64,000 nucleotides of DNA from NCBI GenBank assembly GCA_035704905.1, contig DASSWN010000005.1, positions 3,058-67,057 of the forward strand, given 5' to 3'. Positions 26,690 to 35,292 of the stretch are shown piece after piece (positions within the stretch are counted from its first letter, which is position 1; each line of letters begins with the position of its first letter). Below the pieces are notes generated by a model. It saw nothing but the letters and a program-made list of their open reading frames with translations, did no database searches and was not told where the DNA came from. A program made the position numbers and the translations under genes. The stretch comes from DASSWG01 sp035704905. Its GTDB lineage: Bacteria; Bacteroidota; Bacteroidia; Flavobacteriales; Flavobacteriaceae.

Positions 26690-26978
26690 TATTCAGTTTT
26701 CAGTTCGCAGTTGCAGTTGGCAGTCGCAGTTGGCAGTAACAGTTATGTGTAGTAGAAGAAAAGGAAAAAACATGAGCTTTAAGTCATTGATGGCATATAA
26801 AATGAGTTTTGCTTTGGCGGATGATAGATGCGGAAACAAGTTCAGCATGACAGAATTAAGAATATAAAATTGCTAAAAAGCATTTCAATACTGGAGGCTT
26901 GTTAAATTATATGATCCTTCATCCCGAATAATTTAGGGTAAACACTGACTAAACACTGAAAACTGACTACTAAAAAAG
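26690..26978. repeat. Repeat-filled spacer ffh-folD
   Basis: Starts four bases after the ffh stop with CAGTTTTCAGT and several CAGTTGGCAGT-type copies (26694-26742). It ends with the inverse motifs ACTGACTAAACACTGAAAACTGACTACT (26944-26971), so CAGTTTTCAGT and ACTGAAAACTG bracket it as terminal inverted repeats. In between, a REP-like imperfect palindrome, GATGCGGAAACAAGTTCAGCAT, lies at 26827-26848. No gene is evident. Confidence 0.65.
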
Positions 26979-27854
26979 ATGACACTTCTCGACGGAAAGA
27001 AAATAAGCAACGACATTAAAGATGAAATCGCGGAAAAGGTTTCCAAAATGAAACAGCGCGGTGAAAAAGTCCCACATTTGGCGGCTTTGATTGTCGGGAA
27101 CGATGGCGCGAGTTTAACCTATGTTGCAAGCAAAGTGAAGTCTTGCGAGCGCGTCGGATTTGAATCTACTTTGGTGAAATTGCCGGAAACGGTTCAAGAA
27201 CAGGAATTGCTGGAAAAAATTGAGGAGTTCAACAAGAATGACGATATCGATGGCTTTATTGTGCAATTGCCATTGCCGCCGCAAATCGATACGCAAAAAG
27301 TTATTATGGCCATTGATCCCAGCAAAGATGTGGACGGTTTTCATCCTATGAATTTTGGGAAAATGGCCTTGGATATGACCACTTTTATTCCCGCGACACC
27401 GTTTGGAATTTTGGAATTGTTGGAACGCTACAATGTTGATACGAAAGGAAAACACACTGTGGTTATTGGACGCAGCCATATTGTTGGCCGGCCGATGAGT
27501 ATTTTAATGGGAAGAAAAGGTTGGCCGGGAAATTCCACCGTGACCTTAACGCATAGTCACACCAAAAACATTACCCAGATTATCAGTCAGGCCGATATTG
27601 TGATTTCTGCATTGGGAATCCCGAATTTCGTAAAAGCTGAAATGGTTCGCGACGATGCTGTTGTGATTGACGTGGGCATTACGCGTGTGCCCGATGCAAC
27701 CAAAAAATCCGGATTCCGATTGGCCGGTGATGTGGATTTCGAAAATGTGAGCAAAAAAGCTTCCTTTATTACGCCCGTTCCAGGCGGGGTTGGTCCAATG
27801 ACAATTGCCATGTTATTGAAAAACACGCTTTTGGCGCGGGAACGTAGGAAATAG
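26979..27854 (+). CDS. folD: Methylene-THF dehydrogenase / methenyl-THF cyclohydrolase
   Basis: Bifunctional enzyme interconverting 5,10-methylene-, 5,10-methenyl- and 10-formyl-tetrahydrofolate with NADP. The protein has 291 residues. The catalytic lysine is in YVASKVKSCERVGF, then DGFIVQLPLP, and the cofactor segment VIGRSHIVGRPM. The C-terminal PVPGGVGPMT is complete. Both flanking spacers contain inverted CAGT-type repeats. Confidence 0.96.
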   Translation: MTLLDGKKISNDIKDEIAEKVSKMKQRGEKVPHLAALIVGNDGASLTYVASKVKSCERVGFESTLVKLPETVQEQELLEKIEEFNKNDDIDGFIVQLPLPPQIDTQKVIMAIDPSKDVDGFHPMNFGKMALDMTTFIPATPFGILELLERYNVDTKGKHTVVIGRSHIVGRPMSILMGRKGWPGNSTVTLTHSHTKNITQIISQADIVISALGIPNFVKAEMVRDDAVVIDVGITRVPDATKKSGFRLAGDVDFENVSKKASFITPVPGGVGPMTIAMLLKNTLLARERRK

Positions 27855-28021
27855 TGTGCAGTAGGCAGTGGCAGTGTGAAGCAGAAGTTTTGAACAATCT
27901 ATTCATCTGCGAACTTATCAGGTATGTCATTAAAGGGAAAATGATCGTTACCAAATTAAGCTATTATATCTACCATAAATTCATCTATCGGTTACTGCCA
28001 ACTGCTACTGCCCACTGCCTA
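27855..28021. repeat. Inverted-repeat spacer folD-ykvA
   Basis: GTGCAGTAGGCAGTGGCAGTG starts within two bases of the folD stop, and the inverse ACTGCCAACTGCTACTGCCCACTGCCTAC ends at the stop of the convergent YkvA-like gene. The arms are near-perfect complements and could form a long hairpin acting as a bidirectional terminator. The CAGT unit is related to that in the ffh-folD spacer. Confidence 0.65.
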
Positions 28022-28417
28022 CTAACTTTCCATTTTCCAGTCCAAATATTTGTGCAGATCTGTTTCCACAAAACGCATGGCAATGGTAAGCACCGTAAGG
28101 TCATCGATATATCCCAGACCCGGAATAAAATCGGGAATAATATCGAACGGGTTCAAAATGTACAATAAGGTAAAAATAACCGAGGCCACAGTGAACCACG
28201 GCACTTGTTTGTAAATTCCCTTGCGATAATCTTTAAGCATGTTCAGCATTAATTTGCCGAGTTCCGTATATTTCTCCAACATACCGGTATGGGCCAATTT
28301 TTTATTGATTTCTTCTTCACTGTCGAGTACATCCGTCAAATCATTTTCGTCCATGTTTCGACCCTGGTTTTTCACAAAGTCTTCGTTAATTACTGAGGTT
28401 CTTTTTTGTGATTTCAT
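28022..28417 (-). CDS. YkvA/DUF1232 family membrane protein
   Basis: A 131-residue protein with an N-terminal charged region and one or two membrane helices in the DUF1232 core (FTLLYILNPFDIIPDFIPGLGYIDD, here mentioned only by its diagnostic NPFDIIPDFIP). Family function is unknown. The open frame continues upstream into the transporter gene, but the real start is ATG 28417, which overlaps the transporter stop as ATGA. Probably co-expressed with the AI-2E-type transporter. Confidence 0.85.
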   Translation of the reverse strand: MKSQKRTSVINEDFVKNQGRNMDENDLTDVLDSEEEINKKLAHTGMLEKYTELGKLMLNMLKDYRKGIYKQVPWFTVASVIFTLLYILNPFDIIPDFIPGLGYIDDLTVLTIAMRFVETDLHKYLDWKMES

Positions 28418-29448
28418 AATTTTGGTATTTCTTGTTGTGGTTCTTTTTTTCCGAATTCTTTTTTGTAAATTTTTAAAATCAGTAAGAAAAGTGATATTAA
28501 AAGCGGCCCAAAAATCAGACCGATAAATCCGAACAAAGGCACCCCAACAACCACGCCAATTAAAGTAATGAGCGGGTGCACATTGTCCAATCTTCTTAAA
28601 ACATAAAGCCGAATGAGGTTGTCGGTGGCACCAACAACGACCAATCCATAAATTAAAATTGAAATTGCCTGCGTGGTTTGATCTTGCGCCAAGAGTAATA
28701 TAGTTACCGGAACAATTCCCAATAAGGTGCCCACAAATGGAATCATGGATCCAATGGTCGTTATAGCGAACCAGAAAAATGGATCGGGCACATTGAAAAT
28801 TAAAAACCCGATCAGGGCAATGACACCTTGACAAATGGCAACAAGCGGAATTCCAATGGCATTCGCGCGAACCATACTGGTACTTTCTTTTCCGATTAAT
28901 TGTAAATTTTCATGACCAATCGGAATATAGGCGTCTAAAGCATCGCGTAATTCTTTTCGGTTAATGAGCATATAATACAAAATAAAATACATGATGCCAA
29001 TCGCGATAAAAGCTTCGAAAGTTCCGCCGGCTAAATTTTGGATATTGGTGGAAATCCAAGAAGTGATTTTGCCTGTATCTATTTGGCCGCTGATATCATA
29101 GCCGAATGAATCCTCCAGTTTGTTGATCTGTGATTTTATGATGTCGATTATTTTCTGCGAATTGTTCACCGCCTTGCTTATTTTCGATCCTAAAAGGAGG
29201 ACAATACCCGAAATGGGAAGTAAAATCCCGATGAAGGAAGCCAGCATCAACAGTGATGCCGCCAAATTTTTGTTCCAGCCTTTTTCCAGTAATTTTGTCA
29301 TCCATTTTCGGAAGAGCACATAAAGGGTCACTCCTCCCAAAACACCCGACAGATATGGGATCATTTCACGGAATATCAAGATCGCCGCAAAAACGATTAG
29401 CAGTAAAATGAAAAGTTGCCGTACCAGTATCGGAGGGAGTTTTCCCAT
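28414..29448 (-). CDS. AI-2E family transporter
   Basis: A 344-residue polytopic membrane protein of the AI-2E (TqsA/PerM) family, with seven to eight helices and the conserved PFVGTLLGIVPV and DNLIRLYVLRR segments. Members export small molecules, and some act as Na+/H+ antiporters; autoinducer-2 transport applies to only a few. It is preceded one base away by a VOC gene and overlaps the YkvA gene, giving a three-gene unit. Confidence 0.9.
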   Translation of the reverse strand: MGKLPPILVRQLFILLLIVFAAILIFREMIPYLSGVLGGVTLYVLFRKWMTKLLEKGWNKNLAASLLMLASFIGILLPISGIVLLLGSKISKAVNNSQKIIDIIKSQINKLEDSFGYDISGQIDTGKITSWISTNIQNLAGGTFEAFIAIGIMYFILYYMLINRKELRDALDAYIPIGHENLQLIGKESTSMVRANAIGIPLVAICQGVIALIGFLIFNVPDPFFWFAITTIGSMIPFVGTLLGIVPVTILLLAQDQTTQAISILIYGLVVVGATDNLIRLYVLRRLDNVHPLITLIGVVVGVPLFGFIGLIFGPLLISLFLLILKIYKKEFGKKEPQQEIPKL

Positions 29449-29449
29449 A

Positions 29450-29875
29450 TTATTTAATGAATAATTGATCTATATTTTTAAATGCTTTGAATTCCAATGA
29501 GTTTTGTGATGGATCTCGAAAAAACATGGTTGCTTGTTCGCCCGGTTCTCCTTCAAAACGAATATACGGTTCAATAACAAAAGAGATTTGGTTTGCTTTT
29601 AAATGTTCGGCAAATTCTTGAAAATCTTTCCATGGAAGCACCACTCCAAAATGCGGAATCGGAACTTGCTTGCCGTCCACTTGGCCGTAAGTTTCGGTAT
29701 TGTTCTCTTTCATTTTTTGTTCATGAAGAACCAACTGGTGACCAAAAAAATTGAAATCCACCCAATGTTCGCTGCTGCGACCTTCCTGAAAACCTAAACT
29801 ATCGCGATAAAACCTTCGGTTGGTTTCCAAATTATCCACAGGAATAGCCAAGTGAAAAGGAGAAAGCACTGACAT
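29450..29875 (-). CDS. VOC (glyoxalase/dioxygenase-fold) family protein
   Basis: A 141-residue two-module VOC protein. The N-terminal strand FHLAIPVDNLETNRRFYRD starts the fold with a metal-type histidine (H8), and HFGVVLPW and SLEFKAF continue it. Glyoxalase, dioxygenase or resistance functions exist in this fold; none can be chosen here. It is first in a unit with the AI-2E transporter (one-base gap). Confidence 0.85.
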   Translation of the reverse strand: MSVLSPFHLAIPVDNLETNRRFYRDSLGFQEGRSSEHWVDFNFFGHQLVLHEQKMKENNTETYGQVDGKQVPIPHFGVVLPWKDFQEFAEHLKANQISFVIEPYIRFEGEPGEQATMFFRDPSQNSLEFKAFKNIDQLFIK

Positions 29876-29930
29876 AAAAATTTTGTTTTGAAAGTTACTG
29901 CGAAAAACGGAAAAAAGCCTTAAATATATG

Positions 29931-30689
29931 TTAGTGTTTCGATTTTTTTTGTTTTTCTATCGGTTTATGGGTTTTCTGCGAACTGGCGAGTAGGTCATTC
30001 ATTTCGGCCAGTTCCGAAGGAGTTAAATCGCGGTATTTTCCCACGGGAACATCCAACAAAACATTCATGATTCGGATGCGTTTCAATGCGGTTACTTCGT
30101 AGCCCAAATATTCGCACATTCTTCGAATTTGCCGGTTCAATCCTTGTGTCAATACCATCCGAAAAGTATGGTTACTAATCCGTTCCACTTCACATTTCTT
30201 GGTCATGGTGCCCAAAATTGGAATTCCATTGCGCATGCGTTCAATAAAATCCGGATTGATCAGTCGATCAACGGTGACGATGTATTCTTTTCCGTGATTG
30301 TTTTTGGAACGAAGGATTTTGTTCACAATATCGCCGTCATTCGTCAATAAAATAAGGCCCTCGCTCGCTTTGTCCAATCTTCCGATCGGAAAAATTCGTG
30401 TGGGATAATTTATGAAATCGATAATGTTGTCTTTTTCTACACCCGTATCGGTGGTACACACAATGCCCACGGGTTTGTTGAATGCCAAATACACCGGATT
30501 TTGCTGTCTTTCGCCCACCAATTTTCCGTTGACGCGAATTTCATCTTCCGCTGTAATTTTTGTTCCCATTTCAGGAAGCTCCCCATTGATGGTAACGCGC
30601 CCTTCTTCAATCAGTTTATCGGCAGCCCGGCGGGAACAGTAACCGATTTCGCTTAAATATTTATTTATGCGCGTGCGTTTGGTTTCCAA
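29931..30689 (-). CDS. rluF: RluF-like 23S rRNA pseudouridine synthase
   Basis: A 252-residue RsuA/RluB-family pseudouridine synthase with an S4 domain (about 8-65) and the catalytic motif GRLDKASEGLILLTNDGD, where the aspartate of RLD is the nucleophile. Whole-length resemblance is closest to RluF (NKPVGIV, KEYIVTVD, PILGTMTKKC, LTQGLNRQIRRM), which modifies U2604 in 23S rRNA. The only start that includes the whole S4 domain is TTG at 30689; no in-frame ATG lies between an upstream stop and residue 42. A basic tail follows. Confidence 0.88.
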   Translation of the reverse strand: METKRTRINKYLSEIGYCSRRAADKLIEEGRVTINGELPEMGTKITAEDEIRVNGKLVGERQQNPVYLAFNKPVGIVCTTDTGVEKDNIIDFINYPTRIFPIGRLDKASEGLILLTNDGDIVNKILRSKNNHGKEYIVTVDRLINPDFIERMRNGIPILGTMTKKCEVERISNHTFRMVLTQGLNRQIRRMCEYLGYEVTALKRIRIMNVLLDVPVGKYRDLTPSELAEMNDLLASSQKTHKPIEKQKKSKH

Positions 30690-30759
30690 AAGATGAATTT
30701 TTAGAATGAATTAAAATGAATTATTCCTCAAAAGGAAAAAAATCCTTTGAAAAAAGAAA

Positions 30760-30942
30760 TTATTCGTCGGTGTCTTTGCGGCGTTTTAAAATACCAATTC
30801 CGGAAAGGAAAAAAATGAACCCAACAATAGCCGGTGCCCATGGGTTGATAATAAGGGAAATGCTTCCGAATATGCCAAATATTCCGGCAATTAGCGCGAT
30901 CATTCCCAAAACGGTCAGGGTCATTCCAAGTACTTTTATCAT
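30760..30942 (-). CDS. Small two-helix membrane protein
   Basis: A 60-residue protein with two hydrophobic helices (about 3-28 and 34-50) and a charged end KRRKDTDE. ATG 30942 is preferred to a longer frame whose extension is polar and atypical. The family is common among hypothetical flavobacterial proteins, but the function is unknown. Confidence 0.6.
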   Translation of the reverse strand: MIKVLGMTLTVLGMIALIAGIFGIFGSISLIINPWAPAIVGFIFFLSGIGILKRRKDTDE

Positions 30943-30989
30943 AATTTCAATTTTGGTTAATGTTATTTGTTGAGAGTTTCCCGGCAGAT

Positions 30990-31559
30990 TCATTGCCACC
31001 CGATCCAAAAATAAGTTATTTCTGTGTTCGGGGGAATTTGCGCAGCCGTTATTTCATCTGCGTTTATATCATTCGGAAGTTCTTTTTTGTCGATGGTCAC
31101 ATAGGCATTTATTTCATCAATGAAAATCACCAATGCATTCAAGGTGTTTTCAATGCGCGAAATATGGTAATTTGCCACAATATCTTTAAAAGTGCTTTCT
31201 GGGCCGAAGCCTTCTTTGGTTTTGAAGCGCGGATCAATAATTTGAATATTCCCAATTGCGCTTGTGGAATCGAAATTTTGTACGGGGTCCAAACGCAATA
31301 ATTTGGAGCCGTTTTTATCATAAATGAAAATTTCGTTTTCACTTCCGAAAACCCCTGTCGTCTTTTTTATCACAACGGAATCATTCGGATAAAGCGAATC
31401 CAACTGTCTAATCTGAGTCTTTTTCGTTAGTGGACCGACCGATGAATCGCCAATTAAAAACGGATCGGCCCTTTCTTTTTGACAAGAAAAAAACAATAAA
31501 GAAAGAACGCTCAGCCTTAAAACCAGATTTTTCATAAAAATTTTTAAAGTCCGTTTCAT
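30990..31559 (-). CDS. Lipoprotein of unknown function
   Basis: A 189-residue lipoprotein; the signal ends LLFFSC with the modified cysteine at about residue 26, followed by QKERADPF. The rest is a mixed soluble domain without a motif I recognise. ATG 31559 has an AAAGG sequence before it; ATG 31535 is a second possible start. A TACTTTTA box sits about 40 bases upstream. Confidence 0.7.
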   Translation of the reverse strand: MKRTLKIFMKNLVLRLSVLSLLFFSCQKERADPFLIGDSSVGPLTKKTQIRQLDSLYPNDSVVIKKTTGVFGSENEIFIYDKNGSKLLRLDPVQNFDSTSAIGNIQIIDPRFKTKEGFGPESTFKDIVANYHISRIENTLNALVIFIDEINAYVTIDKKELPNDINADEITAAQIPPNTEITYFWIGWQ

Positions 31560-31698
31560 AACCTTTTTCAGCTTCGAAAAAGAAAATGAAATATAAAAGT
31601 AAACATTGCTTTGCTATTGTGGAAATTTAACGCGTTTTTTTAGAATATTTTATAATTCCCCACGAAAAGCCTTCCCAAAAAACCATCAAGAAAATAAG

Positions 31699-31706
31699 TA
31701 CCTTTG
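31699..31706 (+). promoter_or_regulatory. -7 promoter box immediately before queE
   Basis: TACCTTTG matches TAnnTTTG and ends six bases before ATG 31713. Transcription would start at or just before the start codon, so the mRNA is probably leaderless. The alternative TTG start at 31704 lies inside the box and is excluded. Confidence 0.6.
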
Positions 31707-31712
31707 CAGCTT

Positions 31713-32345
31713 ATGATGAAAGTTGAAACAGATCGGTTGGTGTCGGAAGGAAAAATGTTGCCACTAATGGAAGCTTTTTATACCATTCAAGGGGAAGGTT
31801 TTCATAAAGGAACAGCGGCTTATTTTATACGATTGGGCGGTTGCGATGTCGGCTGCCATTGGTGCGATGTAAAAGAAAGTTGGAACGCGGAACTTCATCC
31901 GCCAACCTCCACCGAACAAATAGTTGCCGAGGCAATGAAATTCAGTCAGGTAGTGGTGGTTACTGGCGGCGAACCTCTTATGTGGGATATGAGCGAACTC
32001 ACCGGGCTTTTGAAGAAAAACAATGCCCAAATTCATATTGAAACTTCCGGGGCTTATCCGTTAACGGGCATTTGGGATTGGATTTGCCTTTCTCCCAAAA
32101 AAACGAAATTGCCTACCCAAAAAATATATGAGGTCGCCAATGAACTGAAAATCATTGTTTTCAATAAACATGATTTTCAATTTGCGGAACAGCAAGCGGA
32201 AAAGGTAAATTCGAACTGTATGCTATACCTGCAACCGGAATGGAGCGTTCGTGAGAAAATCATGCCGCTGATCGTGGATTATGTGCTGAAAAACCCCAAA
32301 TGGAAGGTTTCGCTTCAAACACACAAATATTTGAATATTCCGTAG
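31713..32345 (+). CDS. queE: 7-carboxy-7-deazaguanine synthase (QueE)
   Basis: Radical SAM enzyme that contracts the ring of 6-carboxytetrahydropterin to 7-carboxy-7-deazaguanine. The protein has 210 residues from ATG 31713 (209 from ATG 31716). The cluster motif is CDVGCHWC (CxxxCxxC), with the SAM-binding VVTGGEPLMW. It follows QueD in the pathway, although queD lies about 28 kb away. The predicted mRNA start is at the start codon. Confidence 0.92.
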   Translation: MMKVETDRLVSEGKMLPLMEAFYTIQGEGFHKGTAAYFIRLGGCDVGCHWCDVKESWNAELHPPTSTEQIVAEAMKFSQVVVVTGGEPLMWDMSELTGLLKKNNAQIHIETSGAYPLTGIWDWICLSPKKTKLPTQKIYEVANELKIIVFNKHDFQFAEQQAEKVNSNCMLYLQPEWSVREKIMPLIVDYVLKNPKWKVSLQTHKYLNIP

Positions 32346-32385
32346 ATTGGCATTAACCAATTTCGTTTTTGCCGCTGCACAACTT

Positions 32386-32925
32386 CTAATCATTTTCTTT
32401 CAAAAAAGGCACTTCCACGTAAGTATCGTCCCAGCCCATCAATAATTTGGCACCATTTTCCACAGGTTGAAAAGTCATGGAAAAAGCCTCTACGGGAGCC
32501 GAGGTTTGTTCGGCAGGAACCTTCACACGCAGCACATCTTTTTCTTCATCATAGCCGAAAGCGCCCCAAACGTTTACAGCATTATTGATGATAATTGTCC
32601 ACTCATCTTTGGCGGGAATAGTGTAAAGCGTGTACGTTCCCGCCGGAACCCGTTCTCCGTTAATTGTCATGTCGGCATACAAAGTGATTTCCGTGGCTTC
32701 ATTTGCCCCGGTTCTCCAAACCTCGCTATATGGCACCAAGCCGCCAAAAATTTTGCGCCCGTTTTTTTGCGGACGGCTGTAAATGATCCTGATCATTGGC
32801 ATGTTGTTTTCTCCACGAATAAATGCCACGTCCATCGGGCTTTTATCCAATTCCGAAAAATCTTGTGCGTAGATAGACGGAAAGCTAAAAAGAAGCACAC
32901 CGAAAATTAAAAATAGTTTTTTCAT
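32386..32925 (-). CDS. Secreted DUF2911 protein
   Basis: A 179-residue exported protein. The signal peptide is residues 1-19 (MKKLFLIFG ... IYAQ). The DUF2911 core carries the characteristic GRKIFGGLVPYSEVWRTGANEAT-type segment and PAGTYTLYTIP. The function of this Bacteroidota family is unknown. A longer frame to 32976 is rejected because a TACTTTTA box lies at 32946-32953. Confidence 0.88.
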   Translation of the reverse strand: MKKLFLIFGVLLFSFPSIYAQDFSELDKSPMDVAFIRGENNMPMIRIIYSRPQKNGRKIFGGLVPYSEVWRTGANEATEITLYADMTINGERVPAGTYTLYTIPAKDEWTIIINNAVNVWGAFGYDEEKDVLRVKVPAEQTSAPVEAFSMTFQPVENGAKLLMGWDDTYVEVPFLKEND

Positions 32926-33109
32926 TTTTTTGAATTTTAAGATTTTAAAAGTAGGTCTTCCGCGCAAAAATTTCAACTATATTTTTGTTAAATTAAATAT
33001 AGACTGAAAAATTGATTTTTTTTCAGAAAAGAGACGTTTTGGTTTGCAAATTGTTAATAACTTCGCTGTGCCGCAAATGGAAGTATTTCCATAAAATGGC
33101 TTATTTCCG

Positions 33110-33117
33110 TATCTTTG
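33110..33117 (+). promoter_or_regulatory. -7 promoter box for gyrB
   Basis: TATCTTTG is an exact TAnnTTTG match and ends 27 bases before the gyrB ATG. Confidence 0.6.
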
Positions 33118-33144
33118 TAAAAAGTTGATAATTAAGAAAATTTT

Positions 33145-35085
33145 ATGAGCGAAATTTTAAAAAACCAAGATTATTCAGCCGACAATATTCAGGCTTTGGA
33201 AGGAATGGAACATGTGCGCATGCGTCCTTCGATGTATATCGGCGACATTGGTGTTCGCGGGTTGCACCATTTGGTTTATGAAGTAGTGGATAATTCGATC
33301 GATGAGGCGATGGCGGGCCATTGCGACCGAATCGATGTTATCATCAATGAAAACAATTCGGTTTCCGTGCAGGACAATGGCCGCGGAATTCCAATAGATA
33401 TTCACAAAAAGGAAGGGGTTTCCGCACTTGAAGTCGTGATGACAAAAATTGGTGCAGGGGGAAAATTCGACAAAGACTCCTATAAGGTTTCCGGTGGACT
33501 TCACGGAGTGGGGGTTTCGGTAGTGAATGCGCTTTCGGATCACTTGCATGCCGTGGTTCACAAAAAAGGTCAAATTTGGGAGCAGGAATACGAACGGGGA
33601 AAACCGTTATATCCAGTTCGCCCGGTTGGTGATACAAACATCAACGGAACCATCGTAACTTTTCATCCTGATACAACCATTTTTCAACAAACCATTGTTT
33701 TTAGCTACGATACTTTGGCGGGAAGAATGCGTGAACTTTCTTTTTTGAACAAAGGAATAACCATAACATTGACGGATAAACGACAAACCAACGAAAAGGG
33801 GGAGTTTGTTTCCGAAATTTTTCATTCCGATGAAGGTTTGGTAGAATTCATTCGGTTTCTTGATGAAAACAGAGAGCCGCTGATTGGGACCGTGATTGCC
33901 ATGGAAGGGGAAAAAAACGGCATTCCGGTGGAAGTTGCCATGATCTACAACACCTCTTATGGTGAAAATTTGCATTCCTACGTGAACAACATCAATACCC
34001 ACGAAGGCGGAACGCATTTGGCGGGTTTCCGTCGCGGGTTGACAACCACTTTAAAGAAATATGCCGATGCTTCGGGAATGTTGGATAAGTTGAAATTCGA
34101 AATTGCAGGCGATGATTTTCGAGAAGGTCTTACCGCTATTGTCTCCGTAAAAGTTGCAGAGCCCCAGTTCGAAGGCCAAACCAAAACGAAACTCGGGAAC
34201 CGCGAGGTGACTTCAGCGGTTTCGCAGGCGGTTTCCGAGATGTTGGAAATTTATTTGGAAGAAAATCCAAACGATGCCCGCACCATTGTTCAAAAAGTAA
34301 TTTTGGCGGCACAAGCGCGGCATGCAGCGAAAAAAGCGCGTGAACTGGTGCAACGCAAAACCGTGATGAGCGGCGGTGGATTGCCGGGAAAACTTTCTGA
34401 TTGCGCTTCCCAAAAACCCGAAGAATGCGAAGTCTTCCTTGTGGAAGGGGATTCGGCGGGCGGAACGGCAAAACAAGGCCGCGACCGTCATTTTCAGGCG
34501 ATTTTACCACTCCGAGGAAAAATTTTGAACGTGGAAAAAGCCATGCAACACCGCGTTTTCGAAAATGAAGAAATCCGGAATATATACACCGCTCTGGGCG
34601 TAACCATCGGAACTGAAGACGACAGTAAAGCACTGAATCTTTCGAAATTGCGTTACCACAAAATTGTGATCATGTGTGATGCCGATGTCGATGGAAGTCA
34701 TATTGCAACGTTGATATTGACCTTCTTTTTCCGTTATATGAAGGAACTTATCGAAGGCGGCCACGTTTATATTGCCACGCCGCCGCTGTATTTGGTGAAA
34801 AAAGGGAACAAGAAATATTATGCTTGGAGCGAGAAGGAGCGTGATCAGATTTCAGAAGCTTTCAATGGTGGTTTCAGCATTCAACGCTACAAAGGTCTTG
34901 GGGAAATGAATGCCGAACAATTATGGGACACAACTATGAACCCGGAATTTAGGACCTTGCGCCAAGTTACCATTGACAACGGTAGTGAAGCAGACCGGAT
35001 TTTTTCCATGCTTATGGGCGATGAGGTTCCGCCGCGAAGGGAATTTATCGAGAAAAATGCCGTTTACGCGAATATTGACGTTTAG
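33145..35085 (+). CDS. gyrB: DNA gyrase subunit B
   Basis: The ATPase subunit of gyrase, introducing negative supercoils with GyrA. The protein has 646 residues. It has the GHKL ATPase fold (QDNGRGIPI, GLHGVGVSVVNALS), the transducer domain, and the Toprim domain with EGDSAGGTAKQGRDR and DADVDGSHI. QRYKGLGEMNAEQLWDTTM near the end marks GyrB rather than ParE. A terminator hairpin follows. Confidence 0.97.
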   Translation: MSEILKNQDYSADNIQALEGMEHVRMRPSMYIGDIGVRGLHHLVYEVVDNSIDEAMAGHCDRIDVIINENNSVSVQDNGRGIPIDIHKKEGVSALEVVMTKIGAGGKFDKDSYKVSGGLHGVGVSVVNALSDHLHAVVHKKGQIWEQEYERGKPLYPVRPVGDTNINGTIVTFHPDTTIFQQTIVFSYDTLAGRMRELSFLNKGITITLTDKRQTNEKGEFVSEIFHSDEGLVEFIRFLDENREPLIGTVIAMEGEKNGIPVEVAMIYNTSYGENLHSYVNNINTHEGGTHLAGFRRGLTTTLKKYADASGMLDKLKFEIAGDDFREGLTAIVSVKVAEPQFEGQTKTKLGNREVTSAVSQAVSEMLEIYLEENPNDARTIVQKVILAAQARHAAKKARELVQRKTVMSGGGLPGKLSDCASQKPEECEVFLVEGDSAGGTAKQGRDRHFQAILPLRGKILNVEKAMQHRVFENEEIRNIYTALGVTIGTEDDSKALNLSKLRYHKIVIMCDADVDGSHIATLILTFFFRYMKELIEGGHVYIATPPLYLVKKGNKKYYAWSEKERDQISEAFNGGFSIQRYKGLGEMNAEQLWDTTMNPEFRTLRQVTIDNGSEADRIFSMLMGDEVPPRREFIEKNAVYANIDV

Positions 35086-35141
35086 AATGGTCACTTGTAT
35101 TTCGGAAGAAATATAGTTGACTTTATAGAATATTTTACATT

Positions 35142-35180
35142 AATACCCGTAGCTATAAAATGGTTTGCGGGTATTTTTTT
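35142..35180 (+). terminator. Terminator after gyrB
   Basis: AATACCCG (35142-35149) pairs with CGGGTATT (35168-35175), followed by a T run. It lies about 55 bases after the gyrB stop. Confidence 0.8.
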
Positions 35181-35292
35181 CGTCAAATGATATTTTAAAA
35201 AGTTGCGGAAAAAAACGCGATATTTGTTTTGTGTTTTTGTCAAATGAGTATTTTGCTCGAACCTTTTTTCAACCTTTAAAAACCAGTCCACT

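Noticed and set aside
26911..26940. Sequence TCCTTCATCCC shared with the spacer near 41730
   Set aside because: Only about eleven bases match, with divergent flanks; too short to call a repeat from two sites.
28418..28834. N-terminal extension of the YkvA-like protein
   Set aside because: Out-of-frame shadow of the AI-2E transporter gene; the ATGA overlap at 28417 is the natural start.
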